Assembly: GCF_000406165.1 (NCBI RefSeq)
Contig: NZ_CM001977.1
Span: forward strand, 480,990 to 544,989
Direction: 5' to 3'
Length of the DNA: 64,000 nt
DNA from: Dickeya zeae NCPPB 2538
GTDB taxonomy: Bacteria > Pseudomonadota > Gammaproteobacteria > Enterobacterales > Enterobacteriaceae
In this document: positions 41,468 to 50,861 of the stretch, in pieces
How positions within the stretch are numbered: position 1 is the first letter of the stretch
Layout of the letters: each line of letters opens with the position of its first letter
Position numbers and translations under genes: made by a program
The notes under the pieces: model-generated
What the model was told of the DNA's origin: nothing
The model's input: only the letters and a program-made list of their open reading frames with translations
The model's database searches: none

Positions 41468-42419
41468 GAGCGTTCGCCTTTTTTCTTAAACGGGGGTCGA
41501 TCAGTAGATAGAGCGCATCCACCAGCAGGTTGATGACCACAAACAGCAGCGCAGATAACATCACCAGTCCCAGCACCAGCGGCATATCGCGGCTTTCGAT
41601 GGCATGCAGGGTAATCTGGCCGATACCAGCGCGGCCAAACACGGTTTCGGTCAGCACCGAACCGCTCAGCACCCCCGCCAGCAGCGTTCCGGTCAGCGTA
41701 GACGCGGCCAGTGCGCCGTGGCGCAGACCGTGGCGAAGGCGCAACCAGGTTTCGCTGACGCCTCGGGTGCGCACCGTCAGTGCAAACGGCTGTGACAACG
41801 CCTCTTCCAGACCATCACGCAGTACCTGACTGAGCAGCGCCGCCAGCGGCAGACTCAGGGTCACGACCGGCAGCACCAGTGATATCAGCCCGTCGTTGCC
41901 CATCACCGGGAACCATTGCAAGCGGAAACTGAATACGCTGAGCAGCACGATACCGACCCAGTAGACCGGCGTGCTGAGTAGCGTAAGTTCCAGCCAGGAC
42001 ATCAGCGCCCGTAGCCGGGCATGACGACCGGCGGTCAGCAAGGCATTCACGACGGAGAGCAGCAAGGCCAGCACTAACGCACTAATCGCCAGTTGAACCG
42101 TTTCCCGCATGGCGTCGCCAATCAAGGCGATGACCGGTTGCCGGTACTGATAGCTGATGCCGAAGTCGCCTTGCAGCGCCTGCCCGCAATAGCGCAGGTA
42201 TTGCATCCACAGCGGCTGATCGAGCCCAAACTGCTTGATCAGCGCTGCACGGTAGGCTCCATCCACCACGTTATCGCCGCCGCTCAGGATAGCGACCGGA
42301 TCACCGGGGATCAGTTTGACGGCAATAAACGTCAGCGTGGCTGCGCCCCATAGCACAGCCACAATGGTGAAGAGTCGCTGGAGCGCCGTGACAGCCAGGT
42401 TACGGTTTAATCCAGACAT
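41457..42419 (-). CDS. Peptide-type ABC importer permease (DppB type), second system
   Basis: A DppB-type permease of about 320 residues from MSGLNRNLAVTALQRLFTIV, with AVKLIPGDPVAIL after the first helix and the coupling loop containing FALTVRTRGVSETWLRLRHG. ATGs at 42419 and 42422 are equally placed; both lie inside the end of the binding-protein gene. The longer frame to 42581 would read further into that gene and is not used. The ribosome site is weak, suggesting translational coupling. Confidence 0.9.
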   Translation of the reverse strand: MSGLNRNLAVTALQRLFTIVAVLWGAATLTFIAVKLIPGDPVAILSGGDNVVDGAYRAALIKQFGLDQPLWMQYLRYCGQALQGDFGISYQYRQPVIALIGDAMRETVQLAISALVLALLLSVVNALLTAGRHARLRALMSWLELTLLSTPVYWVGIVLLSVFSFRLQWFPVMGNDGLISLVLPVVTLSLPLAALLSQVLRDGLEEALSQPFALTVRTRGVSETWLRLRHGLRHGALAASTLTGTLLAGVLSGSVLTETVFGRAGIGQITLHAIESRDMPLVLGLVMLSALLFVVINLLVDALYLLIDPRLRKKANAHEQ

Positions 42420-44025
42420 CATAGAAGTTCGGTTTGGCGTTGGTGGCCCAGCTAATGCCCTGTACTTTCTTCGACAGACCCAATTGGTAGGCTGGGATGA
42501 ACAGCGGTACCGCGTAAGCCTGATCAAGCAATTCATGCTGGATAGCGCTGTAAAGCTGCTGACGTTCGGCATCGCTGGCACCGATAGCTTTTCTCAGCTT
42601 GTCATCCAGTGCGTGGATGCGGCTGAAGTTATTACCGTTAGGCGGAATATAGTTGGAGTCGAACACGGTGCGCAGGATATCCGGCTCGGCGCGTACGAAG
42701 TAGTTGGAGGCGATATCGTAGTCGTTATCGTTGGTACGGCTGATGAAGCCCCCACCGTCGACCGGATTAAGCTGGACGTCGATACCCGCCTGTTTCACCT
42801 GATACTGTACCGCCTGGAACAGGGTGATTTCCGCCGCTTCCGACGAGCCGGTGCTGTAGACGAACTGTACCGTCAGGCGTTTACCGTCTTTGGTGCGATA
42901 GCCTTCGCTATCTTTGGTTTTCCAGCCCGCATCGTCCAGCAACTGGTTGGCTTTTTTCAGGTCAAAGCCCCCCAGCGCAGCGGCGGATGGGTCGTAATAC
43001 AGGGTCGACGGGCCCAGTACACTGTCGGCCGCTTTTAAGGTACCGAAGAACGCCACTTTGGTCGCTGAAGGGGCATCCACTGCGTGCAGGAAGGCGCGGC
43101 GTACGTTGATGTCCTGGAACGGGCCTTTAGACGTATTCAGGTAAAGTACACGGTTAACACCGGGGTTCTCGCGGGTGATCAATTCCAGACGGGTGTCTTT
43201 TTTCAGGGCGGTGGCGTTGGCTGGCGGTACGGCGTCAATCGCCTGTACCTGACCGCTGCTCAGAGCACCGAGACGCACCGACGATTCCGGCAGGTACTTG
43301 AATTCGATTTTATCCAGATACGCCGGACCGGAATGCGCAGCATAACCCGGCCCCCAGTGGTAATCCGGGCGTTTTGTCAGACGGCTGCCGCTGCCTTTGA
43401 CAAACGATTCCAGAATAAACGGACCGGAACCGACGATAGTGTTGCTGGTATTCGGGGTGTTTTTCAGGTACGTCGGCGACTGAATGCCCAAATACGGCAG
43501 GCTCAGCCCCTGTAAAAGCGCGGCGAACGGACTCTTGTAACTTATCACCACAGTATAGTCGTCTGGCGTAGTAATACTGTCGATCGGCCCCAACAGCGAT
43601 TTGGCGTAGCTGGAGGTGGTTTTCGGATCGAGAATACGGTCCAGATTGTATTTCACGGCGGCGGCGTCCAGTTTGGTGCCGTCACTGAAGGTCACGTCTT
43701 TGCGCAGGTGAAAGGTATAGCGGGTATTGTTGTCGCTGATTTCCCAGCGTTCAGCCAGCCAGGGGGTAAAGCGGTTGTCTTCCGCCTGTCCGACCAGCGA
43801 ATCCACCACGTTGCGTGCCACCAGCGCGGCTACGGAGTAGGCGGTAATCGAGGGGTCGATAACCGGGGTGTCGCTGCCAAGCCCGATATTGAGCGTACCG
43901 CCTTGTACCGGGGTCGTCGCGTCTGCCGCTGTTGCGAAAGGCGATGTACTTACCGCCAGAGAAAGCAATCCTGCACTGAGCAAGGAGAACCGTGATGTTT
44001 TGCCTGTCTGAAATCGTATCGCCAT
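42400..44025 (-). CDS. Peptide-type ABC importer, periplasmic binding protein, second system
   Basis: A 541-residue SBP_bac_5 protein starting MAIRFQTGKTSRFSLLSAGL with a signal peptide ending ATA near residue 34. The mature N-terminus VQGGTLNIGLGSDTPVIDP and YTFHLRKDVTFSDGTKLDAA are characteristic. ATG 44025 is chosen over the frame's upstream TTG/ATG because it has CAGGGA close by and a complete signal peptide. It heads the operon with two permeases and the fused ATPase. The ligand could be a peptide, opine or glutathione-like compound; it is not the same protein as the binding protein at 14509. Confidence 0.9.
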   Translation of the reverse strand: MAIRFQTGKTSRFSLLSAGLLSLAVSTSPFATAADATTPVQGGTLNIGLGSDTPVIDPSITAYSVAALVARNVVDSLVGQAEDNRFTPWLAERWEISDNNTRYTFHLRKDVTFSDGTKLDAAAVKYNLDRILDPKTTSSYAKSLLGPIDSITTPDDYTVVISYKSPFAALLQGLSLPYLGIQSPTYLKNTPNTSNTIVGSGPFILESFVKGSGSRLTKRPDYHWGPGYAAHSGPAYLDKIEFKYLPESSVRLGALSSGQVQAIDAVPPANATALKKDTRLELITRENPGVNRVLYLNTSKGPFQDINVRRAFLHAVDAPSATKVAFFGTLKAADSVLGPSTLYYDPSAAALGGFDLKKANQLLDDAGWKTKDSEGYRTKDGKRLTVQFVYSTGSSEAAEITLFQAVQYQVKQAGIDVQLNPVDGGGFISRTNDNDYDIASNYFVRAEPDILRTVFDSNYIPPNGNNFSRIHALDDKLRKAIGASDAERQQLYSAIQHELLDQAYAVPLFIPAYQLGLSKKVQGISWATNAKPNFYDVWIKP

Positions 44026-44279
44026 TCCCTGAGTCCTCAACAATCTGCATCGTTTGCATGGAAAAAATCTGGTAATAGCACGGTACTCTAGGAGAACGTC
44101 ATATGAGTGTAAAAGTATAAAAAATTATTTTTAATGTTCAAAAAGGCATAAAAAGAACAACAGGGCATGAGGAAAGATATCAGGCCGGATGGCGCATCGT
44201 ATGACGGTAAACTATTTAACCTGGCGTACAGAAGAAGACAGCAGACGGGAAGATAAGTCAGAAGAGGTAAATACAGAAC

Positions 44280-44301
44280 GCCCCTAATAGCTATCAGGGG
44301 C
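44280..44301 (-). terminator. Hairpin downstream of the YagU-like gene
   Basis: GCCCCT and AGGGGC flank a central self-complementary ATAGCTAT, giving a 22-base imperfect palindrome just beyond the end of the minus-strand YagU-like gene. There is only a weak T-rich tail, so termination is probable rather than certain. Confidence 0.55.
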
Positions 44302-44326
44302 AGATAACCGTCATGCGAGCGATAAA

Positions 44327-44866
44327 TCAGTGCGCGTGTTGCGTCGTCAGCGAATCTTCTGACTGGTGGGTGATACGGTTACGCAAGTCACGACGCGCCA
44401 GCTCCGCTACCCAGAAACAGAACATATGGCCGAAGATTTCTGAGAAGTGCTCAGCGAACGGCTGATCCCAAGGCGCGGGTACTGTACCGAACAGCGGCAG
44501 CAGTACGACGTGGAACACCGCCCACAGTACCAGACCGTAGAACGCACCCTGCCACAGTTTGATGCGCGGCCAGAATTCTGCGGCTACACAGTAAAGCACG
44601 GTAAACGTGATCGAAAAGCCGAAGTGCATGATGAAACTCATGATCGGTCGCGGGTTGCCATTGAACAAATAGGTCAGATGCGAAAGATCAAACGACATGC
44701 CAAGCTGTTGCAGTAATTGCTGAGGCGGGTTGGTCAGATCCCGTGCCGGGGTCCGGGGTGGGAAAGGAATTTCCCAGCCAAATTTGGCTATCGCGCAAAT
44801 GATGCCGGCAATAATGCCAATCAGCACCGCCAGTATGATCTTTTCCTTTACAGTACGAGCTTGCAT
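44327..44866 (-). CDS. YagU-like inner membrane protein (DUF1440)
   Basis: A 179-residue protein with four predicted helices: IILAVLIGIIAGIICAIAKF, MSFIMHFGFSITFTVLYCVA, a third around GAFYGLVLWAVFHVVLLPLF and a C-terminal one with GHMFCFWVAELARRDLRNR. It resembles E. coli YagU, which is linked to acid resistance. The start at 44866 follows AAGGAGAAA; the frame extends to 44947 without a ribosome site. No operon partners. Confidence 0.85.
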   Translation of the reverse strand: MQARTVKEKIILAVLIGIIAGIICAIAKFGWEIPFPPRTPARDLTNPPQQLLQQLGMSFDLSHLTYLFNGNPRPIMSFIMHFGFSITFTVLYCVAAEFWPRIKLWQGAFYGLVLWAVFHVVLLPLFGTVPAPWDQPFAEHFSEIFGHMFCFWVAELARRDLRNRITHQSEDSLTTQHAH

Positions 44867-45309
44867 GCTATTTCTCCTTGGGAATAAAAAAAGAAAAGAC
44901 GAACAGTGAATGAAACCCCAGAACAGGTTGGTACATGGATAAACCATGACACCTGAATTAGGTTTCGATGCACTTTCCTTTAAATGATTACGATCGCCTT
45001 TGTGAAAATCATACGCCTTTATATTTCGATATTCGAGTATTACTCATTCGTACTATCCCCCTGATGGGGTAATTGTTTTTCTAATTATGAAGAATGTATT
45101 CACTCATTGGCGTGATATGACTATTAATGGGTTATTGTGACAAGAATGTATATTAAATAACGTGTTAAACAGATTGTGATGTTCGTAAAAATCATCGTGT
45201 AATAAATGAAGTGTGTTTTTCTTTGGTTCGGATAATTTCAATTTAAAATAATTAAATGATGTCTGATTAATGGGAAATAATTGGCGTCATTCGTTTTTGA
45301 ATATATTTA

Positions 45310-45436
<127 letters not shown>

Positions 45437-45531
45437 GTGGCCGCTACCTGATATTCAGACCGTCGCGATTCAAGAAAGCGTCATTCAAGAAAACATCACG
45501 CAGGGAAAACAAGGCAGGTATATTGGGCGAC

Positions 45532-45561
45532 GGGCTGCGCCATCATCAATGCTCGCAGCCC
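45532..45561 (-). terminator. Possible terminator after ubiI
   Basis: GGGCTGCG (45532-45539) and CGCAGCCC (45554-45561) pair across a 14-base loop just beyond the end of ubiI. No T-run follows on the minus strand, so it is a weak candidate. Confidence 0.45.
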
Positions 45562-45574
45562 GGTTATTGTCAGC

Positions 45575-46786
45575 TTATCCGGCGTGATCCAGCCATTCAG
45601 GCAGGTCGTTAAGTCCCATGGCCTGACGTACCAGCGTTGGCTTGATGCCTGGCAGTGTATCCGCCAACTTCAGGCCGATATCACGCAGCAGGCTGCCCAC
45701 CGGGTGAGAACCGGCGAACAGGGTACGAAAGCCCTGCATACTCGCCAGCATCATGGCAGCACTGTGCTTACGACGCCGCTCGTAGCGCCGCAGATACAGA
45801 TGCTGACCGATGTCTTTCCCTTGTGCCTGTAGCCGTTTAAGCTCGGCGATCAGTTCCGCCACATCCATGAAACCGAGGTTGACGCCCTGGCCTGCCAGTG
45901 GATGAATCGTGTGCGCGGCATCGCCCGTCAGCACCAGCCGGTGGGCGGCAAAGCTGCGGGCATAACGTGCGGTAAGCGGGAAGGTCTGGCGCTCGCTCTC
46001 CAACTGGCACAAGCCCAAACGCATATCGAAGGTGATAGCCAGTTGTCTGGCAAAGGCGTCAGCGGGCAGCTCGCGCAGGTGCTGAGCACGCTCTGGCGGC
46101 AGCGACCAGACGATGGAACTCAGATGTGGATCGCTCAGCGGCAGAAACGCCAGAATACCCTCACCGTGGAACACCTGGCTGGCAATCGCGTTATGCGGCT
46201 GTTCCGTGCGGATATTGGCGACTAACGCATGGTGGCCGTAATCCCAAAACGTCAGCGGAATGTCGGCGTGTTGGCGCAGCCAGGAGTGTGCGCCGTCGGC
46301 ACCGACAACCAGCCGGGCGGTGAGCATGCCGCCGTCTTCCAGCGTAATAAAGGCTTCGTTCTCACCCCAGGCGACCTGACGCAATGTGGCAGGAGCCATG
46401 AGGGTGATATCCCGCGACTGGGCTGCCTGTTGCCACAACGCCCACTGGATGACGTCGTTTTCGATAATGTGGCCGAGGTGGGAAAAACCGAATTCCTCGC
46501 CGCAAAAACGAATATTACCGAAGCTGTCTTTATCCCAGACATACATGTCGTTGTAAGGGCTGAGTCGCTGTGCGGCAATCCCCGGCCAGACGTTGAGCTT
46601 GCGCAGTAACGCTTCACTGGCGGCATTGATGGCGGATACGCGAAGGGCGTGTGGGCCGTTTACCGACGGTTCGGTGGCGGCCTGCTTATCCAGCACTGCG
46701 ACGCTCAGGCCGCTACCTTGCAGGCCGCAGGCCAGCGCCAGTCCGACCATGCCTCCACCCGCGATAACCACATCAAATGATTGCAT
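45575..46786 (-). CDS. ubiI: 2-octaprenylphenol C5-hydroxylase
   Basis: A 403-residue FAD monooxygenase. The dinucleotide fold VVIAGGGMVGLALA is at the N-terminus, the second FAD motif GADGAHSWLRQHA at about residue 165 and GDAAHTIHPLAGQGVNLGF near 290. These and the C-terminal DIGLKLADTLPGIKPTLVRQ mark it as UbiI (VisC). It hydroxylates C5 of the ubiquinone precursor in the membrane-associated Ubi complex. It lies directly downstream of ubiH in the conserved pepP-ubiH-ubiI order. Confidence 0.96.
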   Translation of the reverse strand: MQSFDVVIAGGGMVGLALACGLQGSGLSVAVLDKQAATEPSVNGPHALRVSAINAASEALLRKLNVWPGIAAQRLSPYNDMYVWDKDSFGNIRFCGEEFGFSHLGHIIENDVIQWALWQQAAQSRDITLMAPATLRQVAWGENEAFITLEDGGMLTARLVVGADGAHSWLRQHADIPLTFWDYGHHALVANIRTEQPHNAIASQVFHGEGILAFLPLSDPHLSSIVWSLPPERAQHLRELPADAFARQLAITFDMRLGLCQLESERQTFPLTARYARSFAAHRLVLTGDAAHTIHPLAGQGVNLGFMDVAELIAELKRLQAQGKDIGQHLYLRRYERRRKHSAAMMLASMQGFRTLFAGSHPVGSLLRDIGLKLADTLPGIKPTLVRQAMGLNDLPEWLDHAG

Positions 46787-46808
46787 AGAGCATGAATTCC
46801 TGTCTGTA

Positions 46809-47987
46809 TTAACGTTCTACCCAGCCCAATGTACGCCGCGCCAGTACGTCACGCAGCAGCGGCAAGCTGTTCATGGCCATCAGCCCCAGATTCCGCCCAA
46901 CTTCCATCGCCAATAGAGAGTTGGAAAAAACGCGCACCAGCCCATCCGTCAGGGCGACGGTGGTGTGCTGATCCGGCTCACGGCGGCGTTGATAGCGTTG
47001 TAGTACGGCCTGACTGCCCGGATCCTCACCTTGTGCGGCCGCGGCCACCAGGGTTTCCGCCAGCGTCATCACGTCGCGCAGGCCAAGGTTGAATCCTTGT
47101 CCGGCAATGGGGTGCAGGGTTTGTGCCGCATTCCCCACCAGCGCCAGCCGATGGCTGATATGCCGACTGGCGGTCGACAGCGCCAGCGGATAGCTATGGC
47201 GCTCACCGACGTGGGTGATGGCACCGAGCCGCCAGCCGAACGCCCGCTGTAATCGCAGGCGGAATTGCTCATCGCTCCAGCTATCGACTTCAGCCTGCTG
47301 CGATAAGGGATGGCACCACACCAACGAGCTGCGGCCTTTACTCATTGGCAGCAGTGCAAGTGGGCCGTGTTCGGTAAAGCGCTCATAGGCGCGGCCCTGA
47401 TGCGCTTGCGCGGTAACGACATTTGCGATGATCGCCACCTGTTCATAAGGCGTGTGCTGCCACTGGATCCCCGCATGTTGTGCCAGCCGGGAGCGTGAAC
47501 CGTCGGCCGCCACCAGCAACTGCCCCTCAAGGCGTGTGCCGTTGTCCAGCAGCAGCGAGGCGCTATCCCTCTCCCGTTGCAGGCTGACCACCGTGGCCGG
47601 GCAATGTAACCGCACGCCCGGCGCATGCTGTAATAACGCGAACAGGCGCTTGCCGGCGTCGTGCAATTCGACCACATGACCTAACGCGGGGACCCGATAA
47701 TCACGGGCCTGCAATTGTACCCGGCCCGCATGGCCCCGATCGCTGACGTGTACGCTGGTGATGGGAGTGGCGACCGGCGACAGCGTTTGCCAGACGCCGA
47801 TGGCATCCAGTTGCATGCTGGTACCCTGCGCCAGTGCGATGGCGCGAGCGTCAAAACCGGGATGTTGGCTTTCCTCTGGCGAGCGGGTTTCGACCAGATC
47901 GACCGCAAGTTTTCCGCCAGACAGATGGGATATAGCCAGCGCCAGTGTCGCGCCAGCCATGCCGCCGCCGACAATCATGATGGTCAT
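46809..47987 (-). CDS. ubiH: 2-octaprenyl-6-methoxyphenol hydroxylase
   Basis: A 392-residue FAD monooxygenase starting MTIMIVGGGMAGATLALAIS and closely matching E. coli UbiH throughout (DRGHAGRVQL, VAADGSRSRLAQHAG, NAAQTLHPIAGQGFNLGLRD). It hydroxylates C1 of the ubiquinone ring precursor. It overlaps pepP by four bases and precedes ubiI by 22 bases. Confidence 0.97.
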   Translation of the reverse strand: MTIMIVGGGMAGATLALAISHLSGGKLAVDLVETRSPEESQHPGFDARAIALAQGTSMQLDAIGVWQTLSPVATPITSVHVSDRGHAGRVQLQARDYRVPALGHVVELHDAGKRLFALLQHAPGVRLHCPATVVSLQRERDSASLLLDNGTRLEGQLLVAADGSRSRLAQHAGIQWQHTPYEQVAIIANVVTAQAHQGRAYERFTEHGPLALLPMSKGRSSLVWCHPLSQQAEVDSWSDEQFRLRLQRAFGWRLGAITHVGERHSYPLALSTASRHISHRLALVGNAAQTLHPIAGQGFNLGLRDVMTLAETLVAAAAQGEDPGSQAVLQRYQRRREPDQHTTVALTDGLVRVFSNSLLAMEVGRNLGLMAMNSLPLLRDVLARRTLGWVER

Positions 47988-49312
47988 GAAACGCGTCCTA
48001 CCGCCCTTGCCATCAGTGCTTCGATCGCATCGGGGTCTTTGACGACGCCGCTGGTCAGCACTTCATTGCCGGTGGTGGTGATCACGATGTCGTCTTCGAT
48101 GCGGATACCGATGCCGCGATAGGCCGCGGGTACATCGGCGTCCGGTGCGATATACAGCCCCGGCTCTACCGTTAGCACCATACCCGGCTCCAGCGTCCGG
48201 CCGCGATCGGCGGTGCCGTAATCGCCGACGTCATGGACGTCCATACCCAGCCAATGGCTCAGGCCGTGCATAAAGAACTGACGGTGGGCTTGTTCCGCGA
48301 ACAGTGTATCGACATCGCCATGCAGGATGCCGAGTTTAATCAGGCCGCGCAGCATGATACGCACCACTTCTTCATTCACTTCGCGGATGCTACGACCCGG
48401 TGCGAACATCTCTATCGCACGTACCTCAGACTCCAGCACGATATCGTAAATAGCGCGTTGTGCCGGGGTGAATTTGCCGTTGACCGGGAATGTGCGGGTG
48501 ATATCGCCCGCGTAGCCCTGGTATTCACACCCGGCGTCGATCAACACCAGGTCGCCGTCACGCATCTGGTTTTCATTTTCGGTGTAATGCAGGATACAGG
48601 CGTTTTCGCCGCTGCCGACAATGGTGTTATAAGACGGGTAACGCGCGCCGTGGCGGTTGAACTCGTGGTGGATTTCGCCTTCCAACTGATATTCGAACAT
48701 GCCGGGGCGGCATTTTTCCATCGCACGGGTGTGGGCCAGTGCGCTGATTTCCCCTGCGCGGCGCAGGGTGTCGATTTCCGCCGGGGACTTGAACAGACGC
48801 ATTTCGTGTACCCACGGACGCCAGTCAGTCAGGGTCGCCGGTGCGTTAAAGCCTTTGCGTGTACCGCCGGTACGCAACGTCTCGAGCGCGGCGAACACCA
48901 GTTTATCAGCGTGGGCGTATTCGCCCTGCGCGTGGTAGACCACGTCCAGACCATTGAGCAACAAGTGCAGTTGTTCGCCGATTTCGTTAAATGGCAGTGC
49001 CCGGTCCACGCCCAGTTTGGCGGGTGCAGCTTCCTGACCAAGACGACGACCAAACCAGATTTCAGCGGTGACATCGCGCACCCGGTTGAACAGCACGGTA
49101 TGGTGATGATTTTCGTCGCTTTTAATCAGCAAAAGCGCGGCTTCCGGCTCATTGAAGCCGGTGAAATACCAGAAGTCGCTGTTCTGGCGGTACGGGTAGT
49201 CGCTGTCCGCGTTACGCTGAGCTTCTGGCGCAGCGAACAGGATCGCCGCGCTGCCGGGTGCCATTTTGTCCAGCAGAGCCAGACGACGGCGAAGGTATTC
49301 TTGTGAATTCAT
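47984..49312 (-). CDS. pepP: Xaa-Pro aminopeptidase
   Basis: A 442-residue M24B proline peptidase. The dinuclear manganese site is visible in LVLIDAGCEYQGYAGDITRT (two Asp), GLSHWLGMDVHD (His), VLTVEPGLYI (Glu) and GIRIEDDIVI (Glu). It removes N-terminal residues preceding proline. Length and order with ubiH/ubiI and ygfB are as in E. coli. Confidence 0.97.
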   Translation of the reverse strand: MNSQEYLRRRLALLDKMAPGSAAILFAAPEAQRNADSDYPYRQNSDFWYFTGFNEPEAALLLIKSDENHHHTVLFNRVRDVTAEIWFGRRLGQEAAPAKLGVDRALPFNEIGEQLHLLLNGLDVVYHAQGEYAHADKLVFAALETLRTGGTRKGFNAPATLTDWRPWVHEMRLFKSPAEIDTLRRAGEISALAHTRAMEKCRPGMFEYQLEGEIHHEFNRHGARYPSYNTIVGSGENACILHYTENENQMRDGDLVLIDAGCEYQGYAGDITRTFPVNGKFTPAQRAIYDIVLESEVRAIEMFAPGRSIREVNEEVVRIMLRGLIKLGILHGDVDTLFAEQAHRQFFMHGLSHWLGMDVHDVGDYGTADRGRTLEPGMVLTVEPGLYIAPDADVPAAYRGIGIRIEDDIVITTTGNEVLTSGVVKDPDAIEALMARAVGRVS

Positions 49313-49350
49313 TACCTGCTCCTGAAAAGGGCATCAATGCAGCCTGTGTA

Positions 49351-49935
49351 TTAATGCAGCGTCGGTTTTTTTTGCTCCGGCACCGTGCGTACCGGGCGGG
49401 TGAATTCGTTATGGCACATGATGGCCGCCACCCGCACGTATTCGATCACTTCTTCCAGCGACTGCTCCAGTTCGTCCTTGTCTTCATCTTCGTCGTAACC
49501 GAGCTGGGCGATATTACGCAGGTCATCAATCGCTTCTTTGAGTTCTCCCTGCGCTTTACCAAGACGAGGCTGGACAACGCCAAGACCGAGCAGGAAATGG
49601 TTGACCCATCCGGCCAGTGCATCGGCGCGGTCAAAGACGCTAACGTCTTCCTGCGTGTCGTCCGGCAGGTACAACTGGAACATGAAACCGTCGTCTTCCA
49701 GCGTATCGCGGGTCACCTGATACAATTGCTGTAACGGCTGGGCCAGCGTCTGCGGGAAAGCCATACCGTCGTTAGCCAATTCAAACGTCAGTGTTTTCCA
49801 GCTGTCATCGTGGTTGCCACCGCACAGTATGCCGCTTAACAGGCCGTGCATTTCGGCGGCGGTCAGGGCAACCTGATGCTGGTGCAAGAGCTGGTCGATA
49901 GCATCGTAACCGGGGAGTGTATTCTGTATAGACAT
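49351..49935 (-). CDS. ygfB: UPF0149 family protein YgfB
   Basis: A 194-residue helical protein matching E. coli YgfB: MSIQNTLPGYDAIDQLL at the start, LLSGILCGG, the highly conserved DVSVFDRADALAGWVNHFLL, GEAIDDLRNIAQLGYDEDED-like acidic stretch and PEQKKPTLH at the end. The ATG at 49935 matches the E. coli start; two upstream codons are in frame. The first gene of the ygfB-pepP-ubiH-ubiI unit; in Pseudomonas a homologue influences gene regulation, but its role here is unknown. Confidence 0.95.
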   Translation of the reverse strand: MSIQNTLPGYDAIDQLLHQHQVALTAAEMHGLLSGILCGGNHDDSWKTLTFELANDGMAFPQTLAQPLQQLYQVTRDTLEDDGFMFQLYLPDDTQEDVSVFDRADALAGWVNHFLLGLGVVQPRLGKAQGELKEAIDDLRNIAQLGYDEDEDKDELEQSLEEVIEYVRVAAIMCHNEFTRPVRTVPEQKKPTLH

Positions 49936-50019
49936 GAGCATTCATCGTCGTTGGCAGGTCGTTCGTGTTATGCTACCACCAAGCTCCGTTGCTATACCAG
50001 CAAGCTCCGTCGGCAGACC

Positions 50020-50100
50020 TATACCCAATGGATTCACGTGACAGGACAACCGGCTTTCGTTTTGAGCAACGTCCCTGTCACTGACAATCTTATGGGTATA
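50020..50100. repeat. 81-bp palindromic intergenic element between ygfB and zapA
   Basis: The ends TATACCCAATGGATT and AATCTTATGGGTATA pair at 12 of 15 positions, and an inner pair, GTGACAGGAC with GTCCCTGTCAC, adds a second stem. The whole can fold into one long hairpin. The TATACCC ends resemble those of the ERIC element at 45310, but the core is different. It lies in the shared ygfB/zapA promoter region. Confidence 0.7.
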
Positions 50101-50225
50101 ATAAAGGGCTTGTATCTTCTATTTTGGATATATATAGTAGCGCCCGCTTTTTCAAGGCCCCGTCACGGGCCGCGCAGCGGATGTCCCTCATGCGGGCGTG
50201 AAACGAAATAAGGCAGGAAGGTGAC

Positions 50226-50555
50226 ATGTCTGCACAACCGGTAGATATTCAGATTTTTGGCCGTTCGTTAAGAGTTAATTGTCCGCCAGAACAGCAGGAT
50301 GCGCTGAATCAGGCTGCGGAGGATCTTAACCAGCGGTTGCAGGACCTCAAGGTGCGTACCCGGGTGACGAACACCGAGCAACTGGTGTTTATTGCCGCGC
50401 TTAACGTGTGTCATGAGCTGGCGCAGGAACGGCTGAAAACCCGCGACTATGCCGCGAATATGGAACAGCGTATTCGCATGTTGCAGCAGACGATTGAGCA
50501 GGCCTTGCTGGAGCAAGGGCGAATTACTGAACGTCAGGGCGCGCAATTTGAGTAG
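50226..50555 (+). CDS. zapA: Cell division protein ZapA
   Basis: A 109-residue protein identical in layout to E. coli ZapA: MSAQPVDIQIFGRSLRVNCP (beta domain), DALNQAAEDLNQRLQDLKVR, and a coiled coil from NTEQLVFIAALNVCHELAQE to the end. It binds and bundles FtsZ at the division ring. AAGGCAGGAAGG precedes the ATG. 6S RNA and fau follow, as in E. coli. Confidence 0.97.
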   Translation: MSAQPVDIQIFGRSLRVNCPPEQQDALNQAAEDLNQRLQDLKVRTRVTNTEQLVFIAALNVCHELAQERLKTRDYAANMEQRIRMLQQTIEQALLEQGRITERQGAQFE

Positions 50556-50637
50556 CGTGTCTCGTTTTGACAAAAGTCCGATTTTTTTGGGTAACACATC
50601 GCTACCAGACGTGATAAGGTAGCTTTGAAAGAACAAA

Positions 50638-50820
50638 ATTTCTCTGAGATGTTCGTCAGCGGGCAAGTCCCCTGAGCCGATATTTCAACCAACAGAATGT
50701 AACGATCCGTAGTTGGTGAGCACGCTCGGTTCGGCCGAGAAGCCTTAAGATTGCGACGTTGCGTTCACCTTGAACCAAGGGTTCAAGGGTTACAGCCTGC
50801 GGCGGCATCTCGGAGATTCC
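50638..50820 (+). ncRNA. ssrS: 6S RNA
   Basis: The 183-base segment starts ATTTCTCTGAGATGTTCG and ends CATCTCGGAGATTCC, matching E. coli 6S RNA throughout, including CCCCTGAGCCGATATTTC, GTTGGTGAGCACGCTCGGT-like central region, CCTTGAACCAAGGGTTCAAG and TACAGCCTGCGGCGGCATC. The ends pair to form the closing stem. It mimics an open promoter and sequesters sigma-70 RNA polymerase. It lies between zapA and fau, the conserved location. Confidence 0.97.
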
Positions 50821-50861
50821 CTCTCGTTTATCCCCTGTTAATTGCATGACAGTGACTGCGC

